From Medakamo hakoo (taxonomy: Eukaryota > Chlorophyta > Trebouxiophyceae > Coccomyxaceae): a stretch of DNA of 64,000 nucleotides. The notes beneath the pieces were generated by a model that had not been told where the DNA came from, did not search any database, and worked only from the letters and a program-made list of their open reading frames with translations. The stretch lies in the NCBI GenBank assembly GCA_026636295.1, contig CP089462.1, forward strand, positions 1,302,001 through 1,366,000, written 5' to 3'. This document shows, one piece after another, positions 49,428-59,313 of this stretch (within the stretch, counting starts at the first letter, position 1; the number at the start of each line of letters is the position of its first letter). A program made the position numbers and the translations under genes.

Positions 49428-49886
49428 GCAGGGAGCGTTTTCTGCGTGTGCGTGCGTTCGTTCGGGCGTGCGTGTTTTTTTTTGCTCGGCTCGTGTCTCA
49501 CGAAACAGACGAGGCGCGGGCGCGTCCTGAGGGGGTCTCTGAGCCGCCTGCGGCTAGGTGCCGGTGTGCACGTGCAGCTGGATGTGGGGGAGAGAGAGCC
49601 AGAAACGCGGGGTATGCCAATGCCGGCCCCCCAATCAGTGTGCGGCCAGCGAAAAGAACGAGTGCAGGCAGGGAGGAAGCCCGCCCTCACACGTGCAGAC
49701 GCGTTATTCCATGCGTCTCGCCTCCTTCGCCAGCAGCGGAGAGATCGAGCGCGTGCACCGGGCGCGTCCACACCATTTCACCCTCCCCAGCCATACTGGG
49801 ACTTTCGGCCAACACCCTGGGATCGGCAAAGCCGCTGGTCTGTGGATCAGCCGCCCGTAATTGTCCGTTTCTCGCGACGAAAAAAA
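49428..49886. other. Divergent promoter region, ISD11 / MRS2
   Basis: A 459-bp spacer between divergent start codons. It is less GC-rich than the genes, with a T run at about 49473-49481 and an A run just before the MRS2 ATG (49880-49887). No reading frame in it looks coding. Confidence 0.5.
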
Positions 49887-52064
49887 ATGACGGCTCCGCC
49901 GTCGGCCGACCCGCACTCCGCGGCTGCGTCCGCGCCCTCGTCCGCGCCCGCGTCTGAGGGCGGCGGCGGGGGTGGTGACCGTGGCGGGGACGTGCCAATC
50001 GGCCGGCGCGCCTCGTCCGGCAACGGCGGCGGCCACGCCTCGCCCGGCTTTGGCGGCGGCGGCGGTCGGTCCACCCCGCCCGCCCGCAACGGCGGCGGGC
50101 CTGCCACCGGCCCGCCCAAAGCCGTGTCCTTTGGCTCCATGGGCGCCGCCGCCGCGGCGGCGGAAGCAGCGACCATTGCTCGTGCGTCCGGCGCGGCAGG
50201 CAGCGGGGCGGCCGCGCCCGCCGCCGGCGGCGCGTCCCGCCTGATGAAGCCCGGCGCCGGGCTGACCGCTTCCACGCTCGGCCTGCGCCGCTGGGTCCGC
50301 ATCGACGACGGCGGCGCCGTCTCCTCCGTCGTCGCGGACAAGCACGCCCTGACGCAGGCCCTGGGCGTGCAGCCGCGCGACCTGCGCCTCCTCGACCCCC
50401 ACCTGGCGACGTCCTACCCGACCGCCATCCTGTGCCGGGACAAGGCGCTCGTCGTCAACCTGGAGCACATCAAGGCCGTCATCACGGCGAGCCACGTCCT
50501 CGTCCTCAACGCCGACGACGGCGCGGTGGGCGCGTTCATTGAAGAGCTGAGCCGGCGGGTGGGCGGCAGCGGCGCGGGCGGGGTCGGCAGCGCGGCGACG
50601 TCGACGTCGGGCGATGTGGGCGGCGGCGCGCACGCGACCGCGGCGGGCGCGCCCCTCCCGCGCGGCGGCCTCGCCGCCTCTCTCTCCGCGCCCGACCTGG
50701 CCGGCCGCTTGGCTGGCGGGGGTGGCACCGGCCCGCCTTCCTCCGCGTCCGGCTCAGCCGCCGCAGCGCCGCCCGGCGGGCGGCGGGCCGCCGCGTCCGA
50801 CGGCTCGCACCTCGGCCCTACGACGCCGCGCTACCCGGCAGCGCGGGGGGGCGGCGCCGCCGCCCAGCCGCCGGCCCTGGGCGCCGTCGCGCCGTTCGAA
50901 CTCCGGGCCCTGGAAGTCGCGCTGGAAGGCGTGTGCGCGCACCTGGAAGCCCTGGCCGGCGACCTGGAGGCGGCCGCCCACCCGGCGCTCGACGACTTGA
51001 CGGCCGCGGTCACGACGCCCAACCTGGAGCGCGTGCGCCGCGTCAAGTCCCGCCTGGTCCGCCTGACGACCCGGGTGGAGACGCTGCGCGAAGTGCTGGA
51101 AAAGCTGCTGGACGACGACGCGGACATGCACGACATGAACTTGACGGCCCGGGCGGCGGCGGCGGCTGACAGGGAGCGCGGGCACGCGGCGGCCGCGGCG
51201 GCCGCCGCGGCGGCGGCCGCTGCCGCTGCCGCTGCCGCTGCGGCCGCCGCGGCCGCGCAACAGCCCGGCACCTCGCCCAGCGCTGTCGCCCTGTCCGGCT
51301 CTGCCGGCTCGGCGGGCGGCGCGGGCCCCTTTGGCAGCGTCTCCGGCTCTCCGCACGCGGTCCCGCCGCTGGTGGGGAGTGCGGGCGGTGGCGGCGGCGG
51401 CGAGGTGCCCTCGGCGTCCGCCCTCGGCTCGGCCGGCGCGGCCGGCGACCTCCCCGGCCCGCCCTCCTTTGACGTTGCAGCCGTGCCGGCCGCCACCACA
51501 CCGGGAGCCGCGGCGCTGGCCGCCGCCATGCGCCACGCGGGCCTGGACCCGGCCGCGTCCGTCCCCGCCGCCCTGGAATTCCTGGAGGAGGAAAAGGAGC
51601 GGGACGAGGGCGAGATCGCGGAAGTGGAGATGGTCCTGGAAGCCTACTTCATGCAGGTGGACGCCACGTTCAACCGGCTGCAGACGCTGTGCGAGTACAT
51701 TGACGACACGGAGGTGAGGGAGTGGGGTGGGAAGCGGGTTGGCAGAGAGATTCCGTCCATCCATCCATCCATCCGTCCACCTCCATCCTGACGCGCCCTT
51801 TTTCCTCCCCCGTCTCAGGACTACATCAACATCGAGTTGGACAACCACCGCAACCAGCTGATCCGGTTGGAGCTCATGCTGACGGCCGCGACGTTCGCCG
51901 TGGCGCTGGTGGGCGCCGTGTCGGGCATTTTCGGGATGAACTTGCACAACCGGGCCGAGGACTCGTACGCCGCCTTTGTTGCGACGTCGGTCGTGTCGTC
52001 CGTGGGCGCGGTCCTGTGTTTCCTGGGCATCGTGGCGTACTGTAAGAAACGCGGCCTCTTCTGA
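49887..52064 (+). CDS. MRS2/CorA-type Mg2+ transporter (GMN intact)
   Basis: About 690 residues; exons 49887-51713 and 51819-52064 (GTGAGG...TCTCAG, phase 0). Core blocks of MRS2: LRRWVRIDDGGAVSSVVADK, LGVQPRDLRLLDPHLATSYP, TAILCRDKALVVNLEHIKAV, then PFELRALEVALEGVCAHLEA, RVRRVKSRLVRLTTRVETLR and EVLEKLLDDDADMHDMNLT. A very long poly-Ala/Gly insert lies between the coiled-coil helices. Exon 2 carries the two membrane helices with the selectivity motif GMN at about 648-650 (VSGIFGMNLHN) and ends in a short basic tail (YCKKRGLF). MRS2 proteins form pentameric Mg2+ channels in mitochondria, plastids or vacuoles. No clear transit peptide is seen, so location is open. The next gene is a tandem paralogue. 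Confidence 0.92.
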
Positions 52065-52207
52065 GGCGTGGGGGCGCGCGTGAGGGAGAGGGGGCGGACC
52101 TCTGTAGCAGGCGGCAGGGGAAGAAGAGTTGTTCCATCCATCCACACCTCCCTTCTTCTGGCGACGGCGACGCCAGCCCGGAGCGCTCGCGCGCCGCGAG
52201 CGAAAAA

Positions 52208-54790
52208 ATGTCCGACCGCCGCCAGCCGGCGCCGGCTGGGCGGGGACCCTCCCCGTCCGGGCGGCCCGGTCTGGCCGGCGCAGGCCCTGGCGGGGGCGGT
52301 GGCCAGGCGGGCGGCGGTAGTGCGCCAATTCCAGTACGCGGCGGCGGCGGCGGCATTGCTCGCCCGACTGCGGCAGGCGCTCCGTCCGCCGGCCCTCAGC
52401 CACGCCCGGCCGCAGCTGGAGCAACGTCAGCAGCAGCACCAGCTCCTCCTATTCCGGTAGGCCGCCTGGCCTCGCGCGGGTCGGCCGTGCGCCTGGCGTC
52501 GGCTGGCGCGGAGGCAACCGCGCCGCCGGGCCTGCTACCGCCCCAACCCGGCCCGTCTGGCCCACCACCCCCCGTCCTGCGTCCGTCCGGTCCCTCCCGC
52601 GGCGGCCTGGACGCGCCGGCCTTGGACGTGCGCGGCGTCCTGCGCAAAGCCGGCGCCCCCACCCGCACGCTCTCCCGCGCGGGCGCCCTGTTCCAACCCC
52701 TCCTGCCGCACGCGGAGACGCCCGGGCCGTCGGGCCGGTCGACGCCCGGCGGCGGCGGCGGCACCGCGCGCCGGGCGTGGACGTCCTCCACGGCCGGCGG
52801 CGGCGGTTCCCTGGGCACCTGGTTGAAGGTCGACCCCGACGGGCGGGCCGAGCCCGTGCTGGTGGGCCGGCGCCCGCTCATGGCCGAGCTCGGCCTCGCG
52901 CCGCGCGACCTGCGCCTGCTCGACCCCCAGCTCGCCGCCTCGTACCCGTCCGCCATCCTCGCCCGCGGGCGCGCGCTGCTGGTCCGCCTGGAGCACGTCC
53001 GCGCCATTGTGACGACGCGGTGGGCGCTGATTCAGGAGTGGGAAGCGCCCGCCGCGGCGACTTTTGTGCGCGCGCTGCGCGCCCAGCTCGGCCGCGAGGA
53101 CGGCGGCGGGGCCGGCGACGGCGGGCGCGGCGGGAAGCCGTCCAAGGGCGGCAAGGGCGGGGCGCGCGCCGGCCTGGCCCGCGCGGGACGCGGCGTCGTC
53201 CGCGCTGCCGCGGCCCTGGCACGCAAGTCGGCCAGCTCCGCCGTGGAGGTCGGGAGCGCCGCCGGCGCGGCGCCTCCGTGGCCGCTCGCGCCCAACCCGC
53301 ACGTGGGCGGGCCGGGCCCAGCCCTCGCGCCCGGCGGTGGCGCGGCGGCAGCAGCGGCGGCGACGCCCGCGGCGGGCGCAGCCAGACCAGCCCCACCGCC
53401 GCCCAAAGCCCCTGCCTCCGCCCTGACCCCGGCCCGCGGCGGCACGGCCCTGGGCGTCGCCTCCCCCGCGTCCGCCGCCGCCCTGCCGTTTGAGCTGCGC
53501 GTCGTCGAAGTCGCGCTGGACTCGGTCGCCCGCCACTTTGCCGTCGCCGCCGCAGCCGTCGAAGCGGCGGCCGGGCCGTGCCTGCGCATGCCCACCGCCA
53601 CAAAGCTGACGACGGACTTCCTGCAGCGCCTGCGGGGCGTGAAGCAGCGCGCGGCCGTGACGCGGATCAAGCTGGAAACCGTGCGCGAGGTGTTGGAGCG
53701 CCTTCTGGACGACAGGGGGGCCATGGTGGCGATGCACCTGTCCGCGACCGAAGCGGCGGAGTCGGCCCGTGAAGCCGTCGCGGCAGCTGCCGCGGGAGGC
53801 GGGGGCGGGAGCGGCGGCGGCGGGAGCGGCGGCGGGCCCGACGACGCCGCGCGCCAGTGGGCAGGCCTGTCCGCGGCGGCCGCCCGCCTCGTCCGGCGCT
53901 CAGGCGGCGGCCCGCTCTTCTCCCGCCTTGCGTCACCCGCCTTACTGGGCCGCCTCTCCTCGTCTGGCGGCCCGGGCGGCAACAGCGCCGGGTCGGCCGC
54001 CCTGGCGGCTGCCCTAGACCGCGCGTCGGCCGGCGGCGTGCCGGGCACGCCGGGCTCGGCCGGCGGCACGCCCGCCGCCGCCGCCGCGGCCGCCGCCGCC
54101 ATCTCCGCCGCGGCTACACTGGCTGCCGCGCTGGACCGACGTTCCCTGTCCGGCACCGCCCCCGCCCGTGGCTTGGCCGCGTACTTGGCCCGCCCCTCTG
54201 GCGGGTCCGACGCCGGGATGGGCGGCGGCGGTGGCGGCGGGTGCGAGGAGGGCGAGCCCGGCGACGAGGCGGACCACCCTTCCAAGAAAAAGGACGAGGC
54301 CGTCGACCCGGAGGACGCCGTGGAAATGCTGCTGGAAACGTACCTGGCCACCCTGGACGCCGCCCACGCCCGCCTGGAAGCCCTGGACGAGCACGTCGAG
54401 GGCGTCGAAGACCTGATCGACCTGGAGCTGGACGCGTTCCGCAACAACAACATGAAGCTGCGCCTGGCCGTCAACGCGGCCGGCCTGGTGGCGTTCGTGG
54501 TGTTCGCCATCTCGGGCTTCATGGCCATGAACCTGGCCCAAAAGTGGCGGGCGGCCGAGGTGGACGGCGGGCCGGGCGGCCAGGCGCGCAAAGTGTGGCC
54601 GCCCGGCAGCACGGCCGCGTTCGTCCTGGTGAGCATGGGCACGGCCGGCGGGTCGGTCCTGGCGCTGATGGGTTACCTGGTGTACCTGCACAAGCGCGGG
54701 CTGGGGCCGACGTCCATCACCACGCTCACGACGACGAGCGGGCCGGCGGCGGTCACGACGACGGCGCGCGGGCCGGAGGGGTGGAGGTGA
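52208..54790 (+). CDS. MRS2-like paralogue with AMN in place of GMN
   Basis: An 860-residue single-exon gene 143 bp downstream of the first MRS2 gene, same strand. It keeps the fold-defining blocks (LAPRDLRLLDPQLAASYPSA, RALLVRLEHVRAIVTTRW, PFELRVVEVALDSVARHFAV, VKQRAAVTRIKLETVREVLE, EMLLETYLATLDAAHARLEA, LIDLELDAFRNNNMKLRLAV), so it is a real paralogue. At the pore entrance the sequence is ISGFMAMNLAQ: the invariant Gly of GMN is Ala773. In studied CorA/MRS2 proteins GMN changes generally abolish Mg2+ transport, though a few homologues naturally differ. It also has a longer Gly/Pro-rich N-terminus and a Thr-rich tail. It may be a regulatory or differently selective subunit mixing with its neighbour. 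Absence of an intron suggests independent decay or a retro-copy origin. Confidence 0.9.
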   Translation: MSDRRQPAPAGRGPSPSGRPGLAGAGPGGGGGQAGGGSAPIPVRGGGGGIARPTAAGAPSAGPQPRPAAAGATSAAAPAPPIPVGRLASRGSAVRLASAGAEATAPPGLLPPQPGPSGPPPPVLRPSGPSRGGLDAPALDVRGVLRKAGAPTRTLSRAGALFQPLLPHAETPGPSGRSTPGGGGGTARRAWTSSTAGGGGSLGTWLKVDPDGRAEPVLVGRRPLMAELGLAPRDLRLLDPQLAASYPSAILARGRALLVRLEHVRAIVTTRWALIQEWEAPAAATFVRALRAQLGREDGGGAGDGGRGGKPSKGGKGGARAGLARAGRGVVRAAAALARKSASSAVEVGSAAGAAPPWPLAPNPHVGGPGPALAPGGGAAAAAAATPAAGAARPAPPPPKAPASALTPARGGTALGVASPASAAALPFELRVVEVALDSVARHFAVAAAAVEAAAGPCLRMPTATKLTTDFLQRLRGVKQRAAVTRIKLETVREVLERLLDDRGAMVAMHLSATEAAESAREAVAAAAAGGGGGSGGGGSGGGPDDAARQWAGLSAAAARLVRRSGGGPLFSRLASPALLGRLSSSGGPGGNSAGSAALAAALDRASAGGVPGTPGSAGGTPAAAAAAAAAISAAATLAAALDRRSLSGTAPARGLAAYLARPSGGSDAGMGGGGGGGCEEGEPGDEADHPSKKKDEAVDPEDAVEMLLETYLATLDAAHARLEALDEHVEGVEDLIDLELDAFRNNNMKLRLAVNAAGLVAFVVFAISGFMAMNLAQKWRAAEVDGGPGGQARKVWPPGSTAAFVLVSMGTAGGSVLALMGYLVYLHKRGLGPTSITTLTTTSGPAAVTTTARGPEGWR

Positions 54791-55752
54791 TGATGTGCAA
54801 GTAGTAAAACCATTGTCTGTTTTCGGCGGGGGGACAACTGCTTCTTTTACAGGCTTTTTCGTTTTTGCTGCGTCTCAGTCTCCCACTCCTCGAGCTCAGG
54901 GTCCTGAGCCCATCCGTTTTCCTCACTGTGCGGACGAGGGATAGTCGAAAAAAAAAAAATCGGTTGTTGCGTGTAGCGCCTGGGTTGGGGACAGAGAGAC
55001 AGCTGCGGCTCCTTTTCTTCGTCTTGTGACGCTCCCATCCTATTCCCTACGCATCCCTGCCTTCTCCTTGGATAACGTGCCTCAAAATCCAGGACCCCAG
55101 GCAGCCCAGGGCGTGCGGCTGGAGGCGGGCGGGCGAGGCGCGCGAACTTTTTGTCGCGGTCGCATGCGGCGACGGCACCGCTGTTTTGCGCAGCGGCGTG
55201 GGCGTCGCCGACCGCCCACCTGGGCTCGCATTCCACTCCGGGGAATATACGCCCCACGCCTGTTGGCTCGGTTGGTCGGGCGGGGCTAGGCGGGCGGGCC
55301 GGCCGCGGCGAGGGGAGGGCGACCGCGAGCGCGACGATGCGCCGCCGTCGACAGCCGAGCGCGCGCGCACGCCCGCCGCCAGCGGGGACGCGCCGGCCGC
55401 CGGCGGGCCCGCCGGCGGGGGGCTGTGGCCCCACATGTGCGCGCTGCGCGTGCCGCGTCGCGCGCGCGAGGCACACGCGCTCCCGCGTGTGGCTCGCGCT
55501 GCGGACGCGACTGTGGGCTGAAAAAGACCCCCCACAAACCGTCGTTTCAACAATGTGGAGGCGCCGCCGCGCCGCAACCAAAGCACTCTCCACTCACTTC
55601 ATCCGCTCCATCCCCCCACGTGCCGACCCCACGTGCCGCGAGTGCGAACGCGTCGTCCACCGCCCCGTCTTCAGCGTGTTTCTCTTACGTGTGAACTCTC
55701 ACATCACACCGCACGCCTCTCCCTCCTACTCTCCCCCCTCTCGCCCCCCCCC
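54791..55752. other. Unresolved 960-bp region, possible minus-strand gene
   Basis: Region between the MRS2-like gene and the 3' end of GAPDH. On the minus strand a good acceptor (CCGCACAG near 54929) precedes an exon-like end, EENGWAQDPELEEWETETQQ, then a stop at 54847. Upstream on the same strand is codon-biased sequence resembling a basic organelle presequence (RRGGASTLLKRRFVGGLFQP) and a GTGAGT donor near 55597. I could not join these with consistent phase to an ATG, so no CDS is called. A TATA-like GGAATATACG lies at about 55241. Confidence 0.35.
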
Positions 55753-57080
55753 TCACTCGGCGCCCAACGCCCGCCGCGACACCATGGACGCCGTGTCCAC
55801 CAGGCGGCACGCGTACCCCAGCTCATTCTGGTACCACATGTACACCTTGACCAGGCGGCGGTCCACCACCTGCGTGCAGGCGGCGTCCACGATGGACGAC
55901 CGCGTGTCGGACACGTAGTCGGACGAGACGAGGGGGCGGGTCTCGTAGCCGAGGATGCCGGCCAGGTCGCCCTGCGCCGCGGCGCGCAGCGCGCCGTTGA
56001 CTTCGTCGACGCTCACGTCCCGCCCCACCTCGAAGACGCCGTCCGTCAGGGAGGCGTTGAGCAGGGGCACGCGCACGGCCAGGCCGTTGAGCTTGCCCTT
56101 GAGGTCCGGGAAGATGAGGGCGATGGCGCTCGCGCTCCCCGTCGACGTCGGCGCCAGGTTGGTCATGCCCGACCGCGCCCGGCGCAGGTCGGTCTTCTTG
56201 GCGTTGGTCGCGTCCACGATCGTCTGGGTGTTGGTCACGTCGTGGATGGTGGTGATCGCGCCGCGCACGATGCCAAAGGTCTCGTGCAGCACCTTGACGA
56301 CGGGGGCCAGGCAGTTGGTGGTGCAGGACGCGGCGGTCAGCAGCGCGTCCGCGTCCGGGTCGTAGGCGTCATGGTTGACGCCGTACACGACATTGAGGAC
56401 GGGCGCGTCCGCGTCCTTGACGGGGGCGGCGACGACGACCGACCGCGCGCCGCCCGCGTCGAAAAACGGCTGCAGGGCGGCCCGCGTCAGGAACTCGCCA
56501 CTCGCTTCGATGACCAGGTCGATGCGCCCCGTCCGGTCCCAGGGGATCTGCGCGGTGTGGGTGTGGGTGTGGGGCGGGGGTGGGGGGTGGGGGGCGGGGG
56601 TGTGGGGTGTGGGGTGGCGTGTGGGGTGTCGGCGGCGTGGAGTGCTGCCTCCCCGCTCTCCTCCCCCCAGGGAGGAGGCGAGGATTTGGAGCGGGCCAGA
56701 GAGGCCGGCGCGGCGGCCGATCCCGACCTTGAAGGCCGAAAAAAAAAAAAGGTTCCCCTGCCCCCTCCCCCCTCTGTGTGAGCACGCACCTCTGCCGGGC
56801 TGGCCGCCCGGGAGTAGCCGACCTCCACCACGTCCCCACCCCCTCCCGGCAGCTTGACGGTGAATCCGGACCCATCCTCGCGCACGGCCGTCTCGCCCCA
56901 CGCCGCGTGCGTCGAGTCGAACTGGAGCAGGTAGGCCGCGCTCTCGACGGCGCCGAGTTCGTTGACCCAGACCACGTCAAAGGGCGCGCGCACGCCGTCG
57001 TTGTGCCAGCCCAGGGCACGGCGGTGGACCAGGCGGCCGATGCGGCCGTAGCCATTGATCAGGACGCGTGGGCGGGGCAT
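55753..57080 (-). CDS. GAPDH of the ArsJ-associated type
   Basis: Glyceraldehyde-3-phosphate dehydrogenase, 361 residues; exons 56790-57080 and 55753-56547 (GTGCGT...CGCGCAG, phase 0). Rossmann motif [17 protein letters not shown]; active-site [18 protein letters not shown] with catalytic Cys near residue 172. The sequence does not look like glycolytic GapC. It matches the bacterial GAPDH subtype encoded beside ars[21 protein letters not shown] (Asn-Glu in place of the usual NAD-binding Asp), [79 protein letters not shown] and [19 protein letters not shown]. In bacteria this enzyme uses arsenate to make 1-arseno-3-phosphoglycerate. It is divergent from the PGK gene and near an ArsJ gene. The intron indicates a resident eukaryotic gene, not contamination. 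Confidence 0.93.
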
Positions 57081-57398
57081 TTTGGTGGTGTGAAACCGGG
57101 GTTTACTATTTTTTTTTGTTCTTCGCATCGCGTTCACCGCTGCGGCACTCACCCGACTTTATTCTTCCCGTGGCCTTCCGTTTTTTCCACGGCGCACGCG
57201 CGCGCCCGACCCGGCCGGAGCCAGGCCCCCCCGGTGACCTGGCCGCACGCCAAAGGCCAGCGGAGGCGCGCCCATCCAAAGAAAGCGGCCGCGGTCCACG
57301 GGAAAGGAAAAAGGGAGCCCCGCTGGTGCCGCCCCGCACCCCCCTCTCCCTTCCCCAGCACCTCTCCCTTGTTTGTTCCTCCCAGCACCTCTCCCATC
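57081..57398. promoter_or_regulatory. Bidirectional promoter, GAPDH / PGK
   Basis: A 318-bp spacer between divergent ATGs. It includes a T run at about 57110-57117, an AT-richer block (57100-57190), and a pyrimidine-rich leader before the PGK ATG with a tandem CAGCACCTCTCCC (two copies between 57356 and 57396). The head-to-head layout would allow common, perhaps arsenate- or phosphate-responsive, control; no known element was recognised. Confidence 0.5.
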
Positions 57399-59000
57399 AT
57401 GTTCGTCTCCTGCCCGCTGCCGCCGGGCGCGCCCGCCCCGCCGCCGCCCGGCGCGGGGCTGACGTGCCGCTTTCCCTGCGGGGCGACCAGTCCGGGACGG
57501 TGGGAGGGCGAGCGCGTGACGTGCGCCCTGCCGCCCGGCGTGGATGCGGCGGCCGCGGCGACGGTCGAGGTCGCCACGCCCGCCACGCCGCCGCCCGGCG
57601 CCGCCCCCTCCGTCGCCTGCTGCGGCGGCCGGCCGTGCGGGCCGGGGACCGTCATCACAGCCCCGGCCGCGGCCGAGCCGCCCGCCTGGATGGCGCGGGC
57701 GTGCGTGGACGGCCTGCCGCGGGCCGCGCTCGCGGGCAAGGCCGCCTGGGTGAGGTCCGACCTCAACGCCCCGCTGACGGCGGACGGGTCCGTGGCGGAC
57801 GGCTCCCGCCTCGCGGCGGCGGTGCCGACGATTGCGTACCTCCTGCAAGCGGGCGCGCGCGTCGTGGCCGTCGCCTCGCACCTGGGCCGGCCGGCCGGGC
57901 CCGAGCCGGCCCTGTCACTGCGCGCCGTCGCGCCCGCGTTTGAGGCCGCGCTCCGCGCCGGCGGCCTGCCGGGCGCGGCCGTCACCTTTGTCCCCGCGTC
58001 CACGGGGCCGGCCGTGGCGGCCGCGGTGCGCGACGCGCCCCCCGGGGCCGTCCTCCTCCTGGAAAACGTGCGTTTCCACGGCGACGCGGAGACGGGCGCC
58101 GACCAGAGCGCCCTGGCGGCCGCGCTCGCGCCGGCGGCCCTCTTTGACGTCGTTGTCAACGACGCGTTCGGCGCCGCCCACCGGGCCCACGCGTCCACGG
58201 CCGGCGTGGCGGCGGCCGCGCGGGCGTCCGGCCGCCCAGCCGTCGCGGGCCTGCTGATGCGGGCTGAGCTGGCCGCGCTCGGCCGCACGCTCTGCTGCCC
58301 GGCCCGCCCGCTGGTCGCGGTCGTCGGCGGGGCCAAGCTGTCGACCAAGGCCCGCATCATCGCGCGCCTGGTCGGCCACGCCGACGCGGTCGTCCTGGGC
58401 GGCGCGCTGGCGACCACGTTCCTGGCGGCCCTGGCGGGCGGCGGCGACGGCGGCGCCGCGGCCGTGGGCGGCGGCGTCGAGCCGGCCGAGTTCCCGGCCG
58501 CGCGCGCGGCCGCGGCCGCGGCGGCCGCGGCCGGCACCCGCCTCATCCTCCCGGCCGACGTCGTCGCCGCGCCGCGCACGGCCGACGGCGGCGGTTGGGA
58601 CGTGGCCCGGGCACTGGTCGTGCCGGCGACGGCCGTGCCGCCCGGCTTCACCGCCCTGGACGCGGGGCCGGCCACGGTGGCGGCGCTGTCCGCGCTCGCG
58701 GCCACCGCCGGCACCGTCGTCTGGAACGGGCCGTTTGGCCTGGCCGAACACCCGGCTTTCGGCGCGGGCACGGCCGGCATCGCGGCCGCGCTCGCGCCCC
58801 TGGCGGCCGCCCGCGGGACGACCACGATCGTGGGCGGCGGCCACTCTGTCGCGGCCGTGGCTGCGGCGGGCCTGCTGCCGTCCGCCTTCTCCCACGTCTC
58901 CACGGGCGGGGGCGCGACGCTGGAGTTGTTGGAAGGCGTCGTCCTGCCGGGCGTGGCGGCGCTGGACGCGGGGCCGGGCCTGGCGGGCGTGTGTGATTGA
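57399..59000 (+). CDS. Phosphoglycerate kinase homologue with N-terminal Cys module
   Basis: PGK moves the phosphate of 1,3-bisphosphoglycerate to ADP. Single exon, 533 residues against about 400-420 usually; the extra about 110 residues are N-terminal. They contain LTCRFPCGATSPGRWEGE, VTCALPPGVDAAAAATVEV and a second Cys-rich bit (ACCGGRPCGPG). The PGK core begins near 118: WVRSDLNAPLTADGSVADGS, VASHLGRPAGP, LLLENVRFHGDAE and VNDAFGAAHRAHAS hold the 3-PG-binding Asp, Asn, Arg and His residues. The C-lobe has VVGGAKLSTKARIIARLVG, WNGPFGLAE and VSTGGGATLELLEGVVLPG. The nucleotide loop is GGGHSVAAV with His482 where most PGKs have Asp (GGGDS). It starts the plus-strand pair with ArsJ. Confidence 0.9.
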   Translation: MFVSCPLPPGAPAPPPPGAGLTCRFPCGATSPGRWEGERVTCALPPGVDAAAAATVEVATPATPPPGAAPSVACCGGRPCGPGTVITAPAAAEPPAWMARACVDGLPRAALAGKAAWVRSDLNAPLTADGSVADGSRLAAAVPTIAYLLQAGARVVAVASHLGRPAGPEPALSLRAVAPAFEAALRAGGLPGAAVTFVPASTGPAVAAAVRDAPPGAVLLLENVRFHGDAETGADQSALAAALAPAALFDVVVNDAFGAAHRAHASTAGVAAAARASGRPAVAGLLMRAELAALGRTLCCPARPLVAVVGGAKLSTKARIIARLVGHADAVVLGGALATTFLAALAGGGDGGAAAVGGGVEPAEFPAARAAAAAAAAAGTRLILPADVVAAPRTADGGGWDVARALVVPATAVPPGFTALDAGPATVAALSALAATAGTVVWNGPFGLAEHPAFGAGTAGIAAALAPLAAARGTTTIVGGGHSVAAVAAAGLLPSAFSHVSTGGGATLELLEGVVLPGVAALDAGPGLAGVCD

Positions 59001-59313
59001 GAAAACCCCCAAGAAACACAGGGGTGTGTCGTGCGTGTGTAAACAAGTGTGTGTCTCTCTCCCCCCCTCTCTCTCCCCCTCTGCAGAATCTTTTTCACCG
59101 GCGCGGAGAGCCAACACGTTCACACACGCGCGCACGCGTTTCGCCGTGCCGCCACCCCTCCCGGTCCCGCCCCTTACCTGTGGTCGACCAGCGTGTCTGG
59201 CTGACCGCCCGGATTGGCATTGGACGGAGTGCGTGGCCCGCCCGCCCGCACGCGCCGCCGTTCTTTTTTTCTCCCCCGCGCCCCCGCGCAACCTGGCCCG
59301 CGCCCCCGACCAC
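59001..59313. other. Spacer between PGK and ArsJ genes
   Basis: A 313-bp interval on the same strand. It holds a GTGCGT at about 59030 and a good pyrimidine-tract acceptor (CCCCTCTGCAG, ending at 59086), so a 5'-UTR intron of ArsJ is possible. The ArsJ frame is open backwards through the whole spacer, but lacks an ATG and looks non-coding (His/Thr/Arg-rich). Confidence 0.5.
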
